Assembly (NCBI RefSeq): GCF_001751245.1 | Contig: NZ_LJGU01000103.1 | Span: forward strand, 1 to 39,207 | Direction of reading: 5' to 3' | DNA from: Streptomyces oceani | GTDB lineage: Bacteria > Actinomycetota > Actinomycetes > Streptomycetales > Streptomycetaceae | Length of the DNA stretch: 39,207 nt | Shown here: in pieces, positions 32,291 through 39,207 of the stretch | Layout of the letters: each line of letters starts with the position of its first letter | Numbering within the stretch: position 1 is the first letter of the stretch | Program-made: the position numbers and the translations under genes | The notes under the pieces: model-generated | Seen by the model: only the letters and a program-made list of their open reading frames with translations | Told to the model about the DNA's origin: nothing | Database searches by the model: none

Positions 32291-33136
32291 TCAGGGCCGC
32301 TGGTAGCCGAACGCGCGCGCCGTGTTGCCCGCCACCTGCTCCGCCAGCGTCTCCACCGGCACGTCCCGGACCTCGGCCATCGCGCGCAGCGTGACCGGGA
32401 TCAGATACGGCGCGTTGGGTCGTCCGCGATACGGCGTGGGGGTCAGGAACGGCGCGTCCGTCTCCACCAGCACCAGCTCAGGCGGCGCGACGGCGAGCGC
32501 GTCCCGCAGGGACTGGGCGTTCTTGAAGGTGACGTTCCCGGCGAAGGACATGAACCAGCCGTTCTCCGCGCACACCTCGGCCATGTCCGCGTCGCCGGAG
32601 TAGCAGTGGAAGACGGTCCGCTCCGGCGCGCCCTCCTCCCGCAGGACGCGCAGCACGTCCGCGTGCGCGTCCCGGTCGTGGATCACCAGCGCCTTGTCCA
32701 GCCGCTTCGCCAGCGCGATGTGCGCCCGGAAGGAACGTCGTTGCTCCGCCTGCCCGGCCTCGTCCGTACGGAAGTGGTCCAGCCCGGTCTCTCCCACGGC
32801 CAGCACCTGCGGCAGCTCGGCAAGCCGCGCGATCTCCTCCAGGGCCTCGTCCAGCGCTTCCGGACCGCCGTCCGCCGCGATCCGTGGCGCCTCGTTCGGA
32901 TGCAGGGCCACGGCCGCGTGCACCGCCGGCTGCTCGGCCGCGAGCCGCGTGGCCCAGCGGGCCCGTTCCAGGTCACAGCCGATCTGCACGACGGTCTCCA
33001 CGCCGACCGCTGCTGCCTGCCGCAGCGCCTCCTCGACCGAGGGTTCCTGCATGTCCAGGTGCGTGTGCGAGTCCGCGACCGGCACCGGGAGAGGCTCGGG
33101 CAGCGGCGGAGGCACGGATCGGGCGGTGTTCGGCAT
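32291..33136 (-). CDS. tatD: TatD-family metal-dependent hydrolase
   Basis: This 281-residue TIM-barrel DNase has all TatD metal ligands: DSHTHLD, VALHPNEAP, AVGETGLDHFR, LVIHDRDAHAD, FHCYSGD and VETDAPFLTP. These enzymes are 3'-5' exonucleases with repair and apoptosis-like roles. ATG 33136 is chosen because TATCAT lies exactly 6 nt upstream; ATG 33169 is upstream in frame but less likely. It stands at the head of the tatD-rsmA-ispE block. Confidence 0.93.
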   Translation of the reverse strand: MPNTARSVPPPLPEPLPVPVADSHTHLDMQEPSVEEALRQAAAVGVETVVQIGCDLERARWATRLAAEQPAVHAAVALHPNEAPRIAADGGPEALDEALEEIARLAELPQVLAVGETGLDHFRTDEAGQAEQRRSFRAHIALAKRLDKALVIHDRDAHADVLRVLREEGAPERTVFHCYSGDADMAEVCAENGWFMSFAGNVTFKNAQSLRDALAVAPPELVLVETDAPFLTPTPYRGRPNAPYLIPVTLRAMAEVRDVPVETLAEQVAGNTARAFGYQRP

Positions 33137-33142
33137 ACCGTG

Positions 33143-33148
33143 ATGATA
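33143..33148 (-). promoter_or_regulatory. -10 of a probably leaderless tatD mRNA
   Basis: TATCAT on the minus strand is followed by 6 nt and ATG 33136. No ribosome-binding site is present. Confidence 0.5.
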
Positions 33149-33239
33149 GGCGGCCCGCTCCGGCCCCACCCCGCCCCACCGGCGGCCGTCTCCCGTACGG
33201 GCGCCGGTACGCCGTGGGGCAGGCCGGCGCCGGCGCGCG

Positions 33240-33539
33240 TCAGCCGCCCGACTGCGCGCTCTCGGCGGCGGCCACCCTGCCGGACCGCATGATCCGCAGC
33301 AGGTGCCCGTCGCAGTTGACGCAGGTGGGTTGGGTGAGCGGCGACGGGACCCGACGCCCGTCCGAGTAGTAGGTCACGATGGGCTCGCCGTCCGGGCCGG
33401 TGCGGTGCTCGATGTCGTACGTCTGCTCCCAGCCGTAGCCACACTTCATGCACGCGAAGCTGTACGCCTCGTGGGCGGTGTCGTCCGAGTCCTCGCCGAG
33501 CGTGCTGGTGTGCCGTGTCCGGGCACTGACCTCATCCAT
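33240..33539 (-). CDS. Small protein with two CxxC pairs (zinc-ribbon-like)
   Basis: This 99-residue protein has ACMKCGYGWEQTYDIEH and PTCVNCDGHLLRIMR, two CxxC pairs about 45 residues apart, as in a zinc ribbon. The strand VTYYSDGRRVPSPL lies between them. The N-terminal part is acidic and Ser/Thr rich. Function unknown; this type is widespread in Streptomyces. ATG 33539 has a strong AAGGAG site. 33540-33826 upstream holds no supported gene. Confidence 0.8.
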   Translation of the reverse strand: MDEVSARTRHTSTLGEDSDDTAHEAYSFACMKCGYGWEQTYDIEHRTGPDGEPIVTYYSDGRRVPSPLTQPTCVNCDGHLLRIMRSGRVAAAESAQSGG

Positions 33540-33811
33540 GGCGGCTCCTTCCTACGAGCAGACAGCTGACCACACCCAGTGGACTCCTCGGTTCGCTCCC
33601 GCGCAGCCCCCAGGCTGCGTTGTTGGGGCAGTTTTGGTCCGTATAGAGGGAGTGTGTCCTGCTCTGCGGTTCGAGCTTTACCTTCCAGGCTAGTCCTTTG
33701 CCCCGCGCTTGGTACGGGCGTCGCGCCCGCCCCGGTTCAGCGCCCGTCCGCCGCGCCGGTTCACGAGGCCCCGCCCGGTCGCCCGTACGCCTGGCCCGAC
33801 CGCCCGCACCG

Positions 33812-33829
33812 TAGGGGCACGCGCCCCTA
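33812..33829 (-). terminator. Hairpin overlapping the rsmI stop codon
   Basis: TAGGGGC (33812-33818) pairs with GCCCCTA (33823-33829) around a 4-nt loop. The right arm includes the complement of the rsmI TAG stop. Confidence 0.5.
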
Positions 33830-34702
33830 TTCCGCCGGCCGCCCTTCCGCTCGCTGCTTCGCCGCGACCACCGCGTCGAAGACCGTACGCTTCGGCACCC
33901 CAGCCTCCTCGGCGACCGCCGCGATGGCCTCCTTACGCCGCTGGCCCGCCTCCTCACGGTTCGCGACCCGGCGGGCCAGCTCCGCCGGGACCAGCTCCGT
34001 GCCGTCCGCCTCGGGAGCGCCGGCGACCACGACAGTGATCTCGCCACGCACGTCCCCGTCCGCCCACGTGACCAACTCGCCCAGCGGGCCGCGGCGTACC
34101 TCCTCGTAGGTCTTGGTCAGCTCCCGGCACACCGCTGCCGGGCGGTCCGCGCCGAAGACCTCGGCCATCGCGGACAGCGCCTGGCGCAACCGATGCCGTG
34201 ACACGAAATAGACCAGGGTGCGCCGCTCCGTCGCCACCTCCCGCAGCCGGGCCAGCTGCTCGCCCGACTTGCGCGGCAGGAAACCCTCGAAGCAGAACCG
34301 GTCCACCGGCAGCCCGGACAGCGCCAGCGCGGTGAGGACGGCGGACGGCCCCGGCAGCGCGGTGACCCGCAGCTCGCGCCGTACGGCGGCGGCGACCAGG
34401 CGGTAGCCCGGGTCCGAGACGGAGGGCATGCCCGCGTCGGTGACCAGCAGCACCCGGGCTCCCGAGGCCAGCGCCTCCACCAGCTCGGGCGTACGGGACG
34501 ACTCGTTCCCCTCGAAGTACGACAGCACCCGCCCCGTGGGGCGTACCCCGAGGGCACCGGCCAGCCGGCGCAGCCGGCGGGTGTCCTCGGCGGCGATGAT
34601 GTCCGCCTCGGCGAGCTCGGCGGCCAGGCGGGGCGGCGCGTCGTCGGGGTCGCCGATGGGCGTGCCGGCGAGGACGAGGGTTCCGGATTCCACGGGCAAC
34701 AT
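33827..34702 (-). CDS. rsmI: 16S rRNA (cytidine1402-2'-O)-methyltransferase
   Basis: This 291-residue SAM-dependent enzyme methylates C1402 in the ribosomal P site. Motifs are VLAGTPIGDPDDAPPR, IIAAEDTRRLRRL, LLVTDAGMPSVSDPGYRLV, LPGPSAVLTALALSGLP, FCFEGFLPRKSGE and CRELTKTYEEVRRG, all typical of YraL/RsmI. ATG 34702 is used; GTG 34690 is an alternative with better spacing from an AGG. It is divergent from the mannosyltransferase gene across about 50 bp, an order conserved in actinobacteria. Confidence 0.95.
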   Translation of the reverse strand: MLPVESGTLVLAGTPIGDPDDAPPRLAAELAEADIIAAEDTRRLRRLAGALGVRPTGRVLSYFEGNESSRTPELVEALASGARVLLVTDAGMPSVSDPGYRLVAAAVRRELRVTALPGPSAVLTALALSGLPVDRFCFEGFLPRKSGEQLARLREVATERRTLVYFVSRHRLRQALSAMAEVFGADRPAAVCRELTKTYEEVRRGPLGELVTWADGDVRGEITVVVAGAPEADGTELVPAELARRVANREEAGQRRKEAIAAVAEEAGVPKRTVFDAVVAAKQRAEGRPAE

Positions 34703-34741
34703 CCTGGCAGTGGTGGTGGGCGTCGGACCGCCATGGTTCCC

Positions 34742-34747
34742 TACGAT
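34742..34747 (+). promoter_or_regulatory. -10 of a probably leaderless mannosyltransferase mRNA
   Basis: TACGAT is followed by 6 nt and GTG 34754. No Shine-Dalgarno sequence is present. Confidence 0.5.
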
Positions 34748-34753
34748 GTCCCG

Positions 34754-36559
34754 GTGACCACCAGCCACCCCGCCACCGAGGCCGAACCCGGCGCCACGGG
34801 CAGCACCGGCGCCGACAGCACTGGCGCCGACAGCACCGGCACGGAGCCGACCAACTGGCTGGCGCGGCTGCGCCGGTACGGCTACGCGCCACTGCCCCGG
34901 CAGGGAGTCACCCAGCGGCTGGTACGGCCGTACCCCGCGCCCTCGAACCGACTGCCCGTCCGGCTCGGCTGCCCGCCCCGCCTCGCGGACTGGCTGACCC
35001 GTTGGTCCGGATGGCTCGGGCCGGCGCTGGTGGCGCTGGTCGCCGGGGTGCTGCGGTTCTGGCGGCTGGGCTCGCCGCACGCGGTGATATTCGACGAGAC
35101 GTACTACGCGAAGGACGCCTGGTCCCTCTATCAGCTGGGTTACGAGGGCAGTTGGCCGGACAAGGCGGACAAGGCCATCCTGTCCGACTCCGGGAGCGTC
35201 CCGCTGTCGGACGCCGCCTCGTACGTCGTACACCCGCCGGTGGGTAAGTGGATCATCGGGCTCGGCGAGTGGATGTGGGGCCTCGATCCGTTCGGGTGGC
35301 GGTTCATGACCGCGCTGCTCGGCACCCTCTCGGTGTTCCTGCTCTGCCGGATCGGCCGCCGGCTGCTGCGCTCCACGCTGCTCGGCTGCCTCGCCGGCGG
35401 GCTGATGGCCGTGGACGGGCTGCACTTCGTGATGAGCCGGGTCGCCCTGCTGGACCTGGTGGTGATGTTCTGGGTGCTGGCCGCCTTCGGCTGCCTGCTC
35501 GTCGACCGGGACCGCACCCGCGCGCGACTCGCGGCAGCCCTGCCGGCCGACCCGGAGGCCCGTACGGACGTGGGCGATCGTACGGACGCGGAAGCCGGTG
35601 TGGGTCGGGAGGCCCGACCGGACGCCACGATCGCCGAACGCTACGGCCTGGGCGCGCGCCCCTGGCGGATCGCCGCCGGCCTCTGCCTCGGCCTCGCCTG
35701 CGCCACCAAGTGGAACGGCTTCTACGTCCTCGCCGCCTTCGGCCTGCTCACCGTCCTGTGGGACGTCGGCGCGCGGCGTACGGCGGGCGCTGGCCGCCCG
35801 TTCCGGGCGATGCTCCGCAGGGACGCGCTGCCCGGCTTCGTCTCGCTCGTACCGGTCGTGCTGCTGACGTATCTCGTCTCCTGGACCGGCTGGTTCGTCA
35901 CCGACGACGGGCACTTCCGGCAGTGGGCGGAGAACGAAGGCGCGCAGAGCAGCTGGAGTTGGGTGCCGGGGCCGCTGCGCAGTCTGTGGCATTACCAGGC
36001 CGAGGTGTACGAGTTCCACGTCAACCTCACCTCCGGCCACACCTACGACTCCAACCCGTGGAGCTGGCTCGTGCTGGGCCGGCCCGTCTCGTACTTCTAC
36101 GAGTCCCCGAAGGCGGGCGAGGACGGCTGCACCGCCGCCGAGGGCTGCGCCCGCGAGGTCCTGGCGCTCGGCACCCCGTTGCTGTGGTGGGTTGCGTGCT
36201 TCGCCCTGGCGTACGCCCTCTACCGGTGGCTGCTGCGCCGGGACTGGCGAGCCGGGGCGATCCTGTGCGGGGTGGCGGCCGGCTACCTTCCGTGGTTCAT
36301 GTACCAGGACCGCACGATCTTCTACTTCTACGCCGTGGTCTTCCTGCCGTTCCTGTGCCTCGCGGTGGCGATGCTGGTCGGCGCGCTGGCGGGGCCGCCG
36401 GGGGTGACCGAACGGCGGCGCCTGTTCGGGGTGGTGGGCTCCGGTGTGCTGGTGCTGCTGATCATCTGGAACTTCGTCTACTTCTGGCCGCTCTACACCG
36501 GGGAGCCGATCCCGATGAGCGACTGGCAGGACCGGATGTGGTTCGACACCTGGGTCTGA
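34754..36559 (+). CDS. pmt: Dolichyl-phosphate-mannose-protein mannosyltransferase
   Basis: This 601-residue GT39-type enzyme transfers mannose from polyprenyl-phosphate mannose to Ser/Thr of exported proteins. The N-terminal 60 residues are cytosolic and contain a short Gly-Ala-Asp-Ser-Thr repeat. The conserved loop AVIFDETYYAKDAWSLYQLGYEGSWP has the catalytic Asp-Glu. HPPVGKWIIGLGEWMWG follows, then about ten hydrophobic helices ending RTIFYFYAVVFLPFLCLAVAMLVG and LLIIWNFVYFWPLYTGEPIP. A variable Asp/Arg-rich loop lies near residues 255-300. GTG 34754 fits the leaderless promoter. Divergent from rsmI. Confidence 0.93.
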   Translation: MTTSHPATEAEPGATGSTGADSTGADSTGTEPTNWLARLRRYGYAPLPRQGVTQRLVRPYPAPSNRLPVRLGCPPRLADWLTRWSGWLGPALVALVAGVLRFWRLGSPHAVIFDETYYAKDAWSLYQLGYEGSWPDKADKAILSDSGSVPLSDAASYVVHPPVGKWIIGLGEWMWGLDPFGWRFMTALLGTLSVFLLCRIGRRLLRSTLLGCLAGGLMAVDGLHFVMSRVALLDLVVMFWVLAAFGCLLVDRDRTRARLAAALPADPEARTDVGDRTDAEAGVGREARPDATIAERYGLGARPWRIAAGLCLGLACATKWNGFYVLAAFGLLTVLWDVGARRTAGAGRPFRAMLRRDALPGFVSLVPVVLLTYLVSWTGWFVTDDGHFRQWAENEGAQSSWSWVPGPLRSLWHYQAEVYEFHVNLTSGHTYDSNPWSWLVLGRPVSYFYESPKAGEDGCTAAEGCAREVLALGTPLLWWVACFALAYALYRWLLRRDWRAGAILCGVAAGYLPWFMYQDRTIFYFYAVVFLPFLCLAVAMLVGALAGPPGVTERRRLFGVVGSGVLVLLIIWNFVYFWPLYTGEPIPMSDWQDRMWFDTWV

Positions 36560-36716
36560 ACAGGCTCGGCGTCGTACGCCGCTCGTGGCCGGGACTGATT
36601 GTTCATCAAGTGACCACGCTGCGAAGGGCTATTCGGTACTGTGACGTGATCAGGATAACGATGGTCACTCGCTGGGTTGTTGGGAGGCTGGCTCCACGTG
36701 TGGAGACAGTGGCACC

Positions 36717-37226
36717 TTGAATAAGAAGTCAATTCCTTGGGTGGTTTCTCTTTCCTTCTTGATTGTGTCTGGTTGTTCCTCGATGGATGAGAAAAACAGC
36801 GGCGATCTGGCACCGCGGAACAGTGGCACAATGCAGACGCAGACGGAGAAGAAGTCGAGTGAGCTCCTCGACATTATGGATCTGCAAGGAAAGGTGACCG
36901 AGCCGGGTGCGATTGTCGCGCCATGCTCCGACTACCCGTCAGAGGACGGTGTGATCCGGGCGCCGCATCCTTGGAGCCTGTACGACGTACCGGTGGAAAG
37001 AATGCGGGAAGGGATGGACCGTCTCAGGGAGAAGTTGCCGAAGTCGGGCTGGCGGATCACCAAGGACGGAACGGATAGCAGCCGTTCCAAGAGTCCACAG
37101 ATCATCGCTGACTCTACCGACGGAAAGTACTCGGCTGACATCAGGTTCTGGGAGGAACCTGAGTCGAGTGATGAGGAATCCATGATCGTCGTCACGGTCG
37201 TGTCGAGCTGCTTCCGGAGTCGGTGA
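36717..37226 (+). CDS. Lipoprotein of atypical base composition
   Basis: This 169-residue protein starts MNKKSIPWVVSLSFLIVSGCSSM: Lys-Lys, a hydrophobic stretch and the lipobox VSGC, so it should be lipid-anchored at the membrane. The mature part has HPWSLYDVPVERMREGMDRLREKLPKSGWRI and a strand-rich end; a second Cys pair (APC, SSC) may form a disulphide. The gene is AT-richer than everything around it, with codons such as AAT, TTC/TTT and AAA, which suggests recent transfer. TTG 36717 is the only start in frame with a GGAG upstream. No family recognised. Confidence 0.7.
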   Translation: MNKKSIPWVVSLSFLIVSGCSSMDEKNSGDLAPRNSGTMQTQTEKKSSELLDIMDLQGKVTEPGAIVAPCSDYPSEDGVIRAPHPWSLYDVPVERMREGMDRLREKLPKSGWRITKDGTDSSRSKSPQIIADSTDGKYSADIRFWEEPESSDEESMIVVTVVSSCFRSR

Positions 37227-37406
37227 CCGTCCGTCCCGAGGAGTCGCGGTCATCGGTTACTACCCCGTTCCCGGTACGGCGCCGCCGGAACCCCCCGTGC
37301 ACCTGCCCACGCCGCCCAACGCGCGGAACGGGCGGCCGGGTTGTTCCGCGAGCTGCCGCTCCGTGCCAAGAACGGAACCCCCGTACGGGTTTTCACTTCG
37401 GTGCCC

Positions 37407-37412
37407 TAGGGT
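37407..37412 (+). promoter_or_regulatory. Candidate -10 for the penicillin-binding protein gene
   Basis: TAGGGT fits TANNNT and lies 55 nt before ATG 37468. A stem with a short T-run just upstream (37377-37393) may end the lipoprotein transcript. Confidence 0.3.
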
Positions 37413-37467
37413 CTGACCGACACCTACGGCCAGCCGGGCCGCGGGGTCGGGCGGAGGTTCAGTTCGG

Positions 37468-39108
37468 ATGCGAGACAGCCAGCGGATGGCGGTGCTCGGC
37501 GGAGTCGCCGCTGCCATCGTGGGAGCGGCCGGATTCGGGGCGTACGCCCTGGTCGGAGGTGATGACGGAGGCGGGGACGACGGCAGCGTGTCGGCCTCCG
37601 GAGACGGCGAGAACCCGGGACCGAAGCGTACGGGCCCGCCCACCGCCAAGGAGGTCCGGCAGACCGCCGAGGACTTCCTCGACGCCTGGTCGGGCGGCGA
37701 CCTCAAGAAGGCGGCGAAGCTCACCGACGATCCGGCGGCGGCTCGTAAGGCGCTCGCCGGGTTCCGTGAGGACGCGTACGTCGACAAGCTCGCCCTCGCT
37801 CCGAAGAAGCCCGCCAAGGCCGAGGTGTCGTTCGGGGTCGACGCCCGGATCGCGTACAAGCAGCAGCGCGAAGCCTGGTCGTACGACTCCGCGTTGACGG
37901 TTACCCGGGCCAAGAGCGGTGACGCCGTGGTGCGTTGGGAACCATCCGTGCTGCATCCGAAGCTCAAGGACGGGCAGACGGTCAAGACCGGCGCGGCCGA
38001 GACGGCGCCCATCAAGGCGGTGGACCAGAGCGGTCAGGCGATCACCAAGGAGGACCACCCCTCGCTCACCGGGGTGTTGGCCGACCTGCGCGAGCGGTAC
38101 GGCGACAAGACGAACGGCACTCCCGGCATCGAGACCCGGATCGTCGACGCCAAGGGCAAGGACACCGGCACCACCCTGCGCACCCTCTCCAAGGGCGAGC
38201 CCGGCACTCTGGAGACCACCCTGGACCTCGGGGTGCAGCAGGCGGCGGAGAAGGCGATCGCCGACAAGGACAAGGCGTCGGTGGTCGCGGTCAAGCCCAG
38301 CAGCGGCGAGATCCTCGCCATCGCCAACGCCCCGGCCACCGGCTTCAACACCGCCCTGCAGGGCTCGTACGCGCCCGGCTCCACCATGAAGGTGATCACC
38401 GGCGCGATGCTGATGGACAAGGGGCTGGCGGATCCCGCCAAGCAGCATCCGTGCCCGAAGTTCTTCAGCTACGGCGGCTGGAAGTTCCAGAACGACGACA
38501 AGTTCGAGATCAAGAACGGCACGTTCGCCCAGAGCTTCGCCCGCTCCTGCAACACCGCGTTCATCAGCCAGGCGCCCGAGCTGGAGGACGACTCGCTGAC
38601 CAAGGAGGCGCGCGACGTCTTCGGCATCGGGCTCAACTGGCAGGTTGGTACCACCACCTTCGACGGGCGGGTGCCGGTGCAGTCGGACGCGCAGATGGGC
38701 GCCTCGCTGATCGGGCAGGGCGGGGTGCGTATGAACCCGCTGAACATGGCGTCCGTGTCGGCGACGGTGAAGTCCGGGCAGTTCAAGCAGCCCTACCTGG
38801 TGTCCCCGGAGCTGGACGACCGGAAGCTGGCAAAGGCGCCCCGCGCCATGGACCCGGGGACCGCCAGCGAGCTGCGCGAGCTGATGAAGCTGACCGCCAC
38901 CAGCGGCACCGCCGCCAAGCCGATGGCCGGCAGCTCCGGTGACTTCGGGGCCAAGACCGGCTCGGCGGAGGTCGGCGGCCAGAAGAAGCCGAACGCCTGG
39001 TTCACGGCCTACAACGGCGACATCGCCGCCGCCGCGGTGGTGCCCAACTCCGGTCACGGTGGCGAGTTCGCCGGCCCGGTGGTGCGCGAGGTGCTGGACG
39101 CGGGCTGA
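37468..39108 (+). CDS. Penicillin-binding protein with MecA_N-type domain
   Basis: This 546-residue protein has an N-terminal anchor (MAVLGGVAAAIVGAAGFGAYALVGG), an acidic Gly-rich linker, an NTF2-like MecA_N domain (about residues 60-165), and a transpeptidase domain with SxxK in PGSTMKV (Ser305, Lys308), SxN in ARSCNTAF (Ser360) and KTG in GAKTGSAEV (Lys496). All three catalytic motifs are intact. It should cross-link peptidoglycan and may have low beta-lactam affinity, as for other MecA_N-type enzymes. ATG 37468 has GGAGG 10 nt upstream. A bulged hairpin follows the stop. Confidence 0.92.
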   Translation: MRDSQRMAVLGGVAAAIVGAAGFGAYALVGGDDGGGDDGSVSASGDGENPGPKRTGPPTAKEVRQTAEDFLDAWSGGDLKKAAKLTDDPAAARKALAGFREDAYVDKLALAPKKPAKAEVSFGVDARIAYKQQREAWSYDSALTVTRAKSGDAVVRWEPSVLHPKLKDGQTVKTGAAETAPIKAVDQSGQAITKEDHPSLTGVLADLRERYGDKTNGTPGIETRIVDAKGKDTGTTLRTLSKGEPGTLETTLDLGVQQAAEKAIADKDKASVVAVKPSSGEILAIANAPATGFNTALQGSYAPGSTMKVITGAMLMDKGLADPAKQHPCPKFFSYGGWKFQNDDKFEIKNGTFAQSFARSCNTAFISQAPELEDDSLTKEARDVFGIGLNWQVGTTTFDGRVPVQSDAQMGASLIGQGGVRMNPLNMASVSATVKSGQFKQPYLVSPELDDRKLAKAPRAMDPGTASELRELMKLTATSGTAAKPMAGSSGDFGAKTGSAEVGGQKKPNAWFTAYNGDIAAAAVVPNSGHGGEFAGPVVREVLDAG

Positions 39109-39151
39109 CCGGGACTGACCCCGGCCGGACGGGACCGGACGCGCGCTGGCC

Positions 39152-39183
39152 GGCCCCGTTACGGGCGCGTCCCGTGCGGGGCC
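39152..39183 (+). terminator. Terminator of the penicillin-binding protein gene
   Basis: GGCCCCG (39152-39158) pairs with CGGGGCC (39177-39183), and inside it ACGGG (39161-39165) pairs with CCCGT (39171-39175), giving a bulged 12-bp stem. The remaining bases to the window end show no gene. Confidence 0.65.
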
Positions 39184-39207
39184 GCTGCCGGCCCCTACGC
39201 CGCCCCC

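Noticed and set aside
34703..36040. Long minus-strand extension upstream of rsmI
   Set aside because: It is antisense to the mannosyltransferase gene; RsmI homology begins only at LVLAGTPIGD.
37371..37412. Possible sigma-E promoter (GGAAC box) before the penicillin-binding protein
   Set aside because: The distance from GGAAC to the GTCT-like box is about 30 nt, much more than the usual 16-17.

Overview
The window looks like chromosomal DNA of a Streptomyces or a close relative. GC is very high, third codon positions are GC-rich, starts are often GTG, and gene content is typical: PcrA helicase end, an SsgA-like sporulation protein, the tatD-ksgA-ispE block, rsmI next to a protein O-mannosyltransferase, a tricorn-type protease and a MecA_N-type penicillin-binding protein. 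This is inferred from sequence only; no database search was run.

Layout. 1-5 kb: pcrA 3' end, a frameshifted CAP-domain secreted protein, a Uma2-type nuclease-fold protein, a small membrane protein, an XRE regulator translationally coupled to a membrane protein, and a DinB-like protein. 5-13 kb: a secreted beta-propeller protein, a SpoIIE-type PP2C phosphatase, a GNAT acetyltransferase, exonuclease III, a toxin-antitoxin pair whose toxin carries a stop codon, a small protein divergent from an XRE/beta-domain regulator, a methyltransferase and a frameshifted VOC gene. 13-19 kb: a DUF2071 protein, then a MerR regulator divergent from an overlapping operon of Baeyer-Villiger monooxygenase, alpha/beta hydrolase and short-chain dehydrogenase, which together look like a ketone oxidation and ester cleavage pathway. 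18.8-20.4 kb: a GC-poorer insert carrying a FUSC-type membrane protein. 20.5-30 kb: a disordered charged protein, tricorn protease, MMPL transporter, SsgA-like protein, serine hydrolase and a second SDR. 30-39 kb: ispE, rsmA/ksgA, tatD, a CxxC protein, rsmI, the mannosyltransferase, an AT-richer lipoprotein gene and a penicillin-binding protein.

The most unusual points are structural. (1) Two accessory modules, the FUSC gene and the toxin-antitoxin pair, each sit right behind the stop codon of a resident gene (SDR and exonuclease III), and each is followed by a second, diverged copy of that gene's 3' end. This is what an integration that replaces the 3' end of a protein-coding gene would leave. 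(2) Two diverged copies of a MITE-like element of about 152 and 166 bp, with 21-bp terminal inverted repeats, lie in front of the monooxygenase operon and the second SDR gene. (3) At least six genes have a TANNNT -10 hexamer 6 or 7 nt before the start codon and no Shine-Dalgarno sequence, so they are probably leaderless. (4) Three genes in the first 13 kb are broken by a single base change. (5) The rpfB gene found between tatD and ksgA in the M. tuberculosis order is absent, and that gap holds a 31-bp direct repeat.
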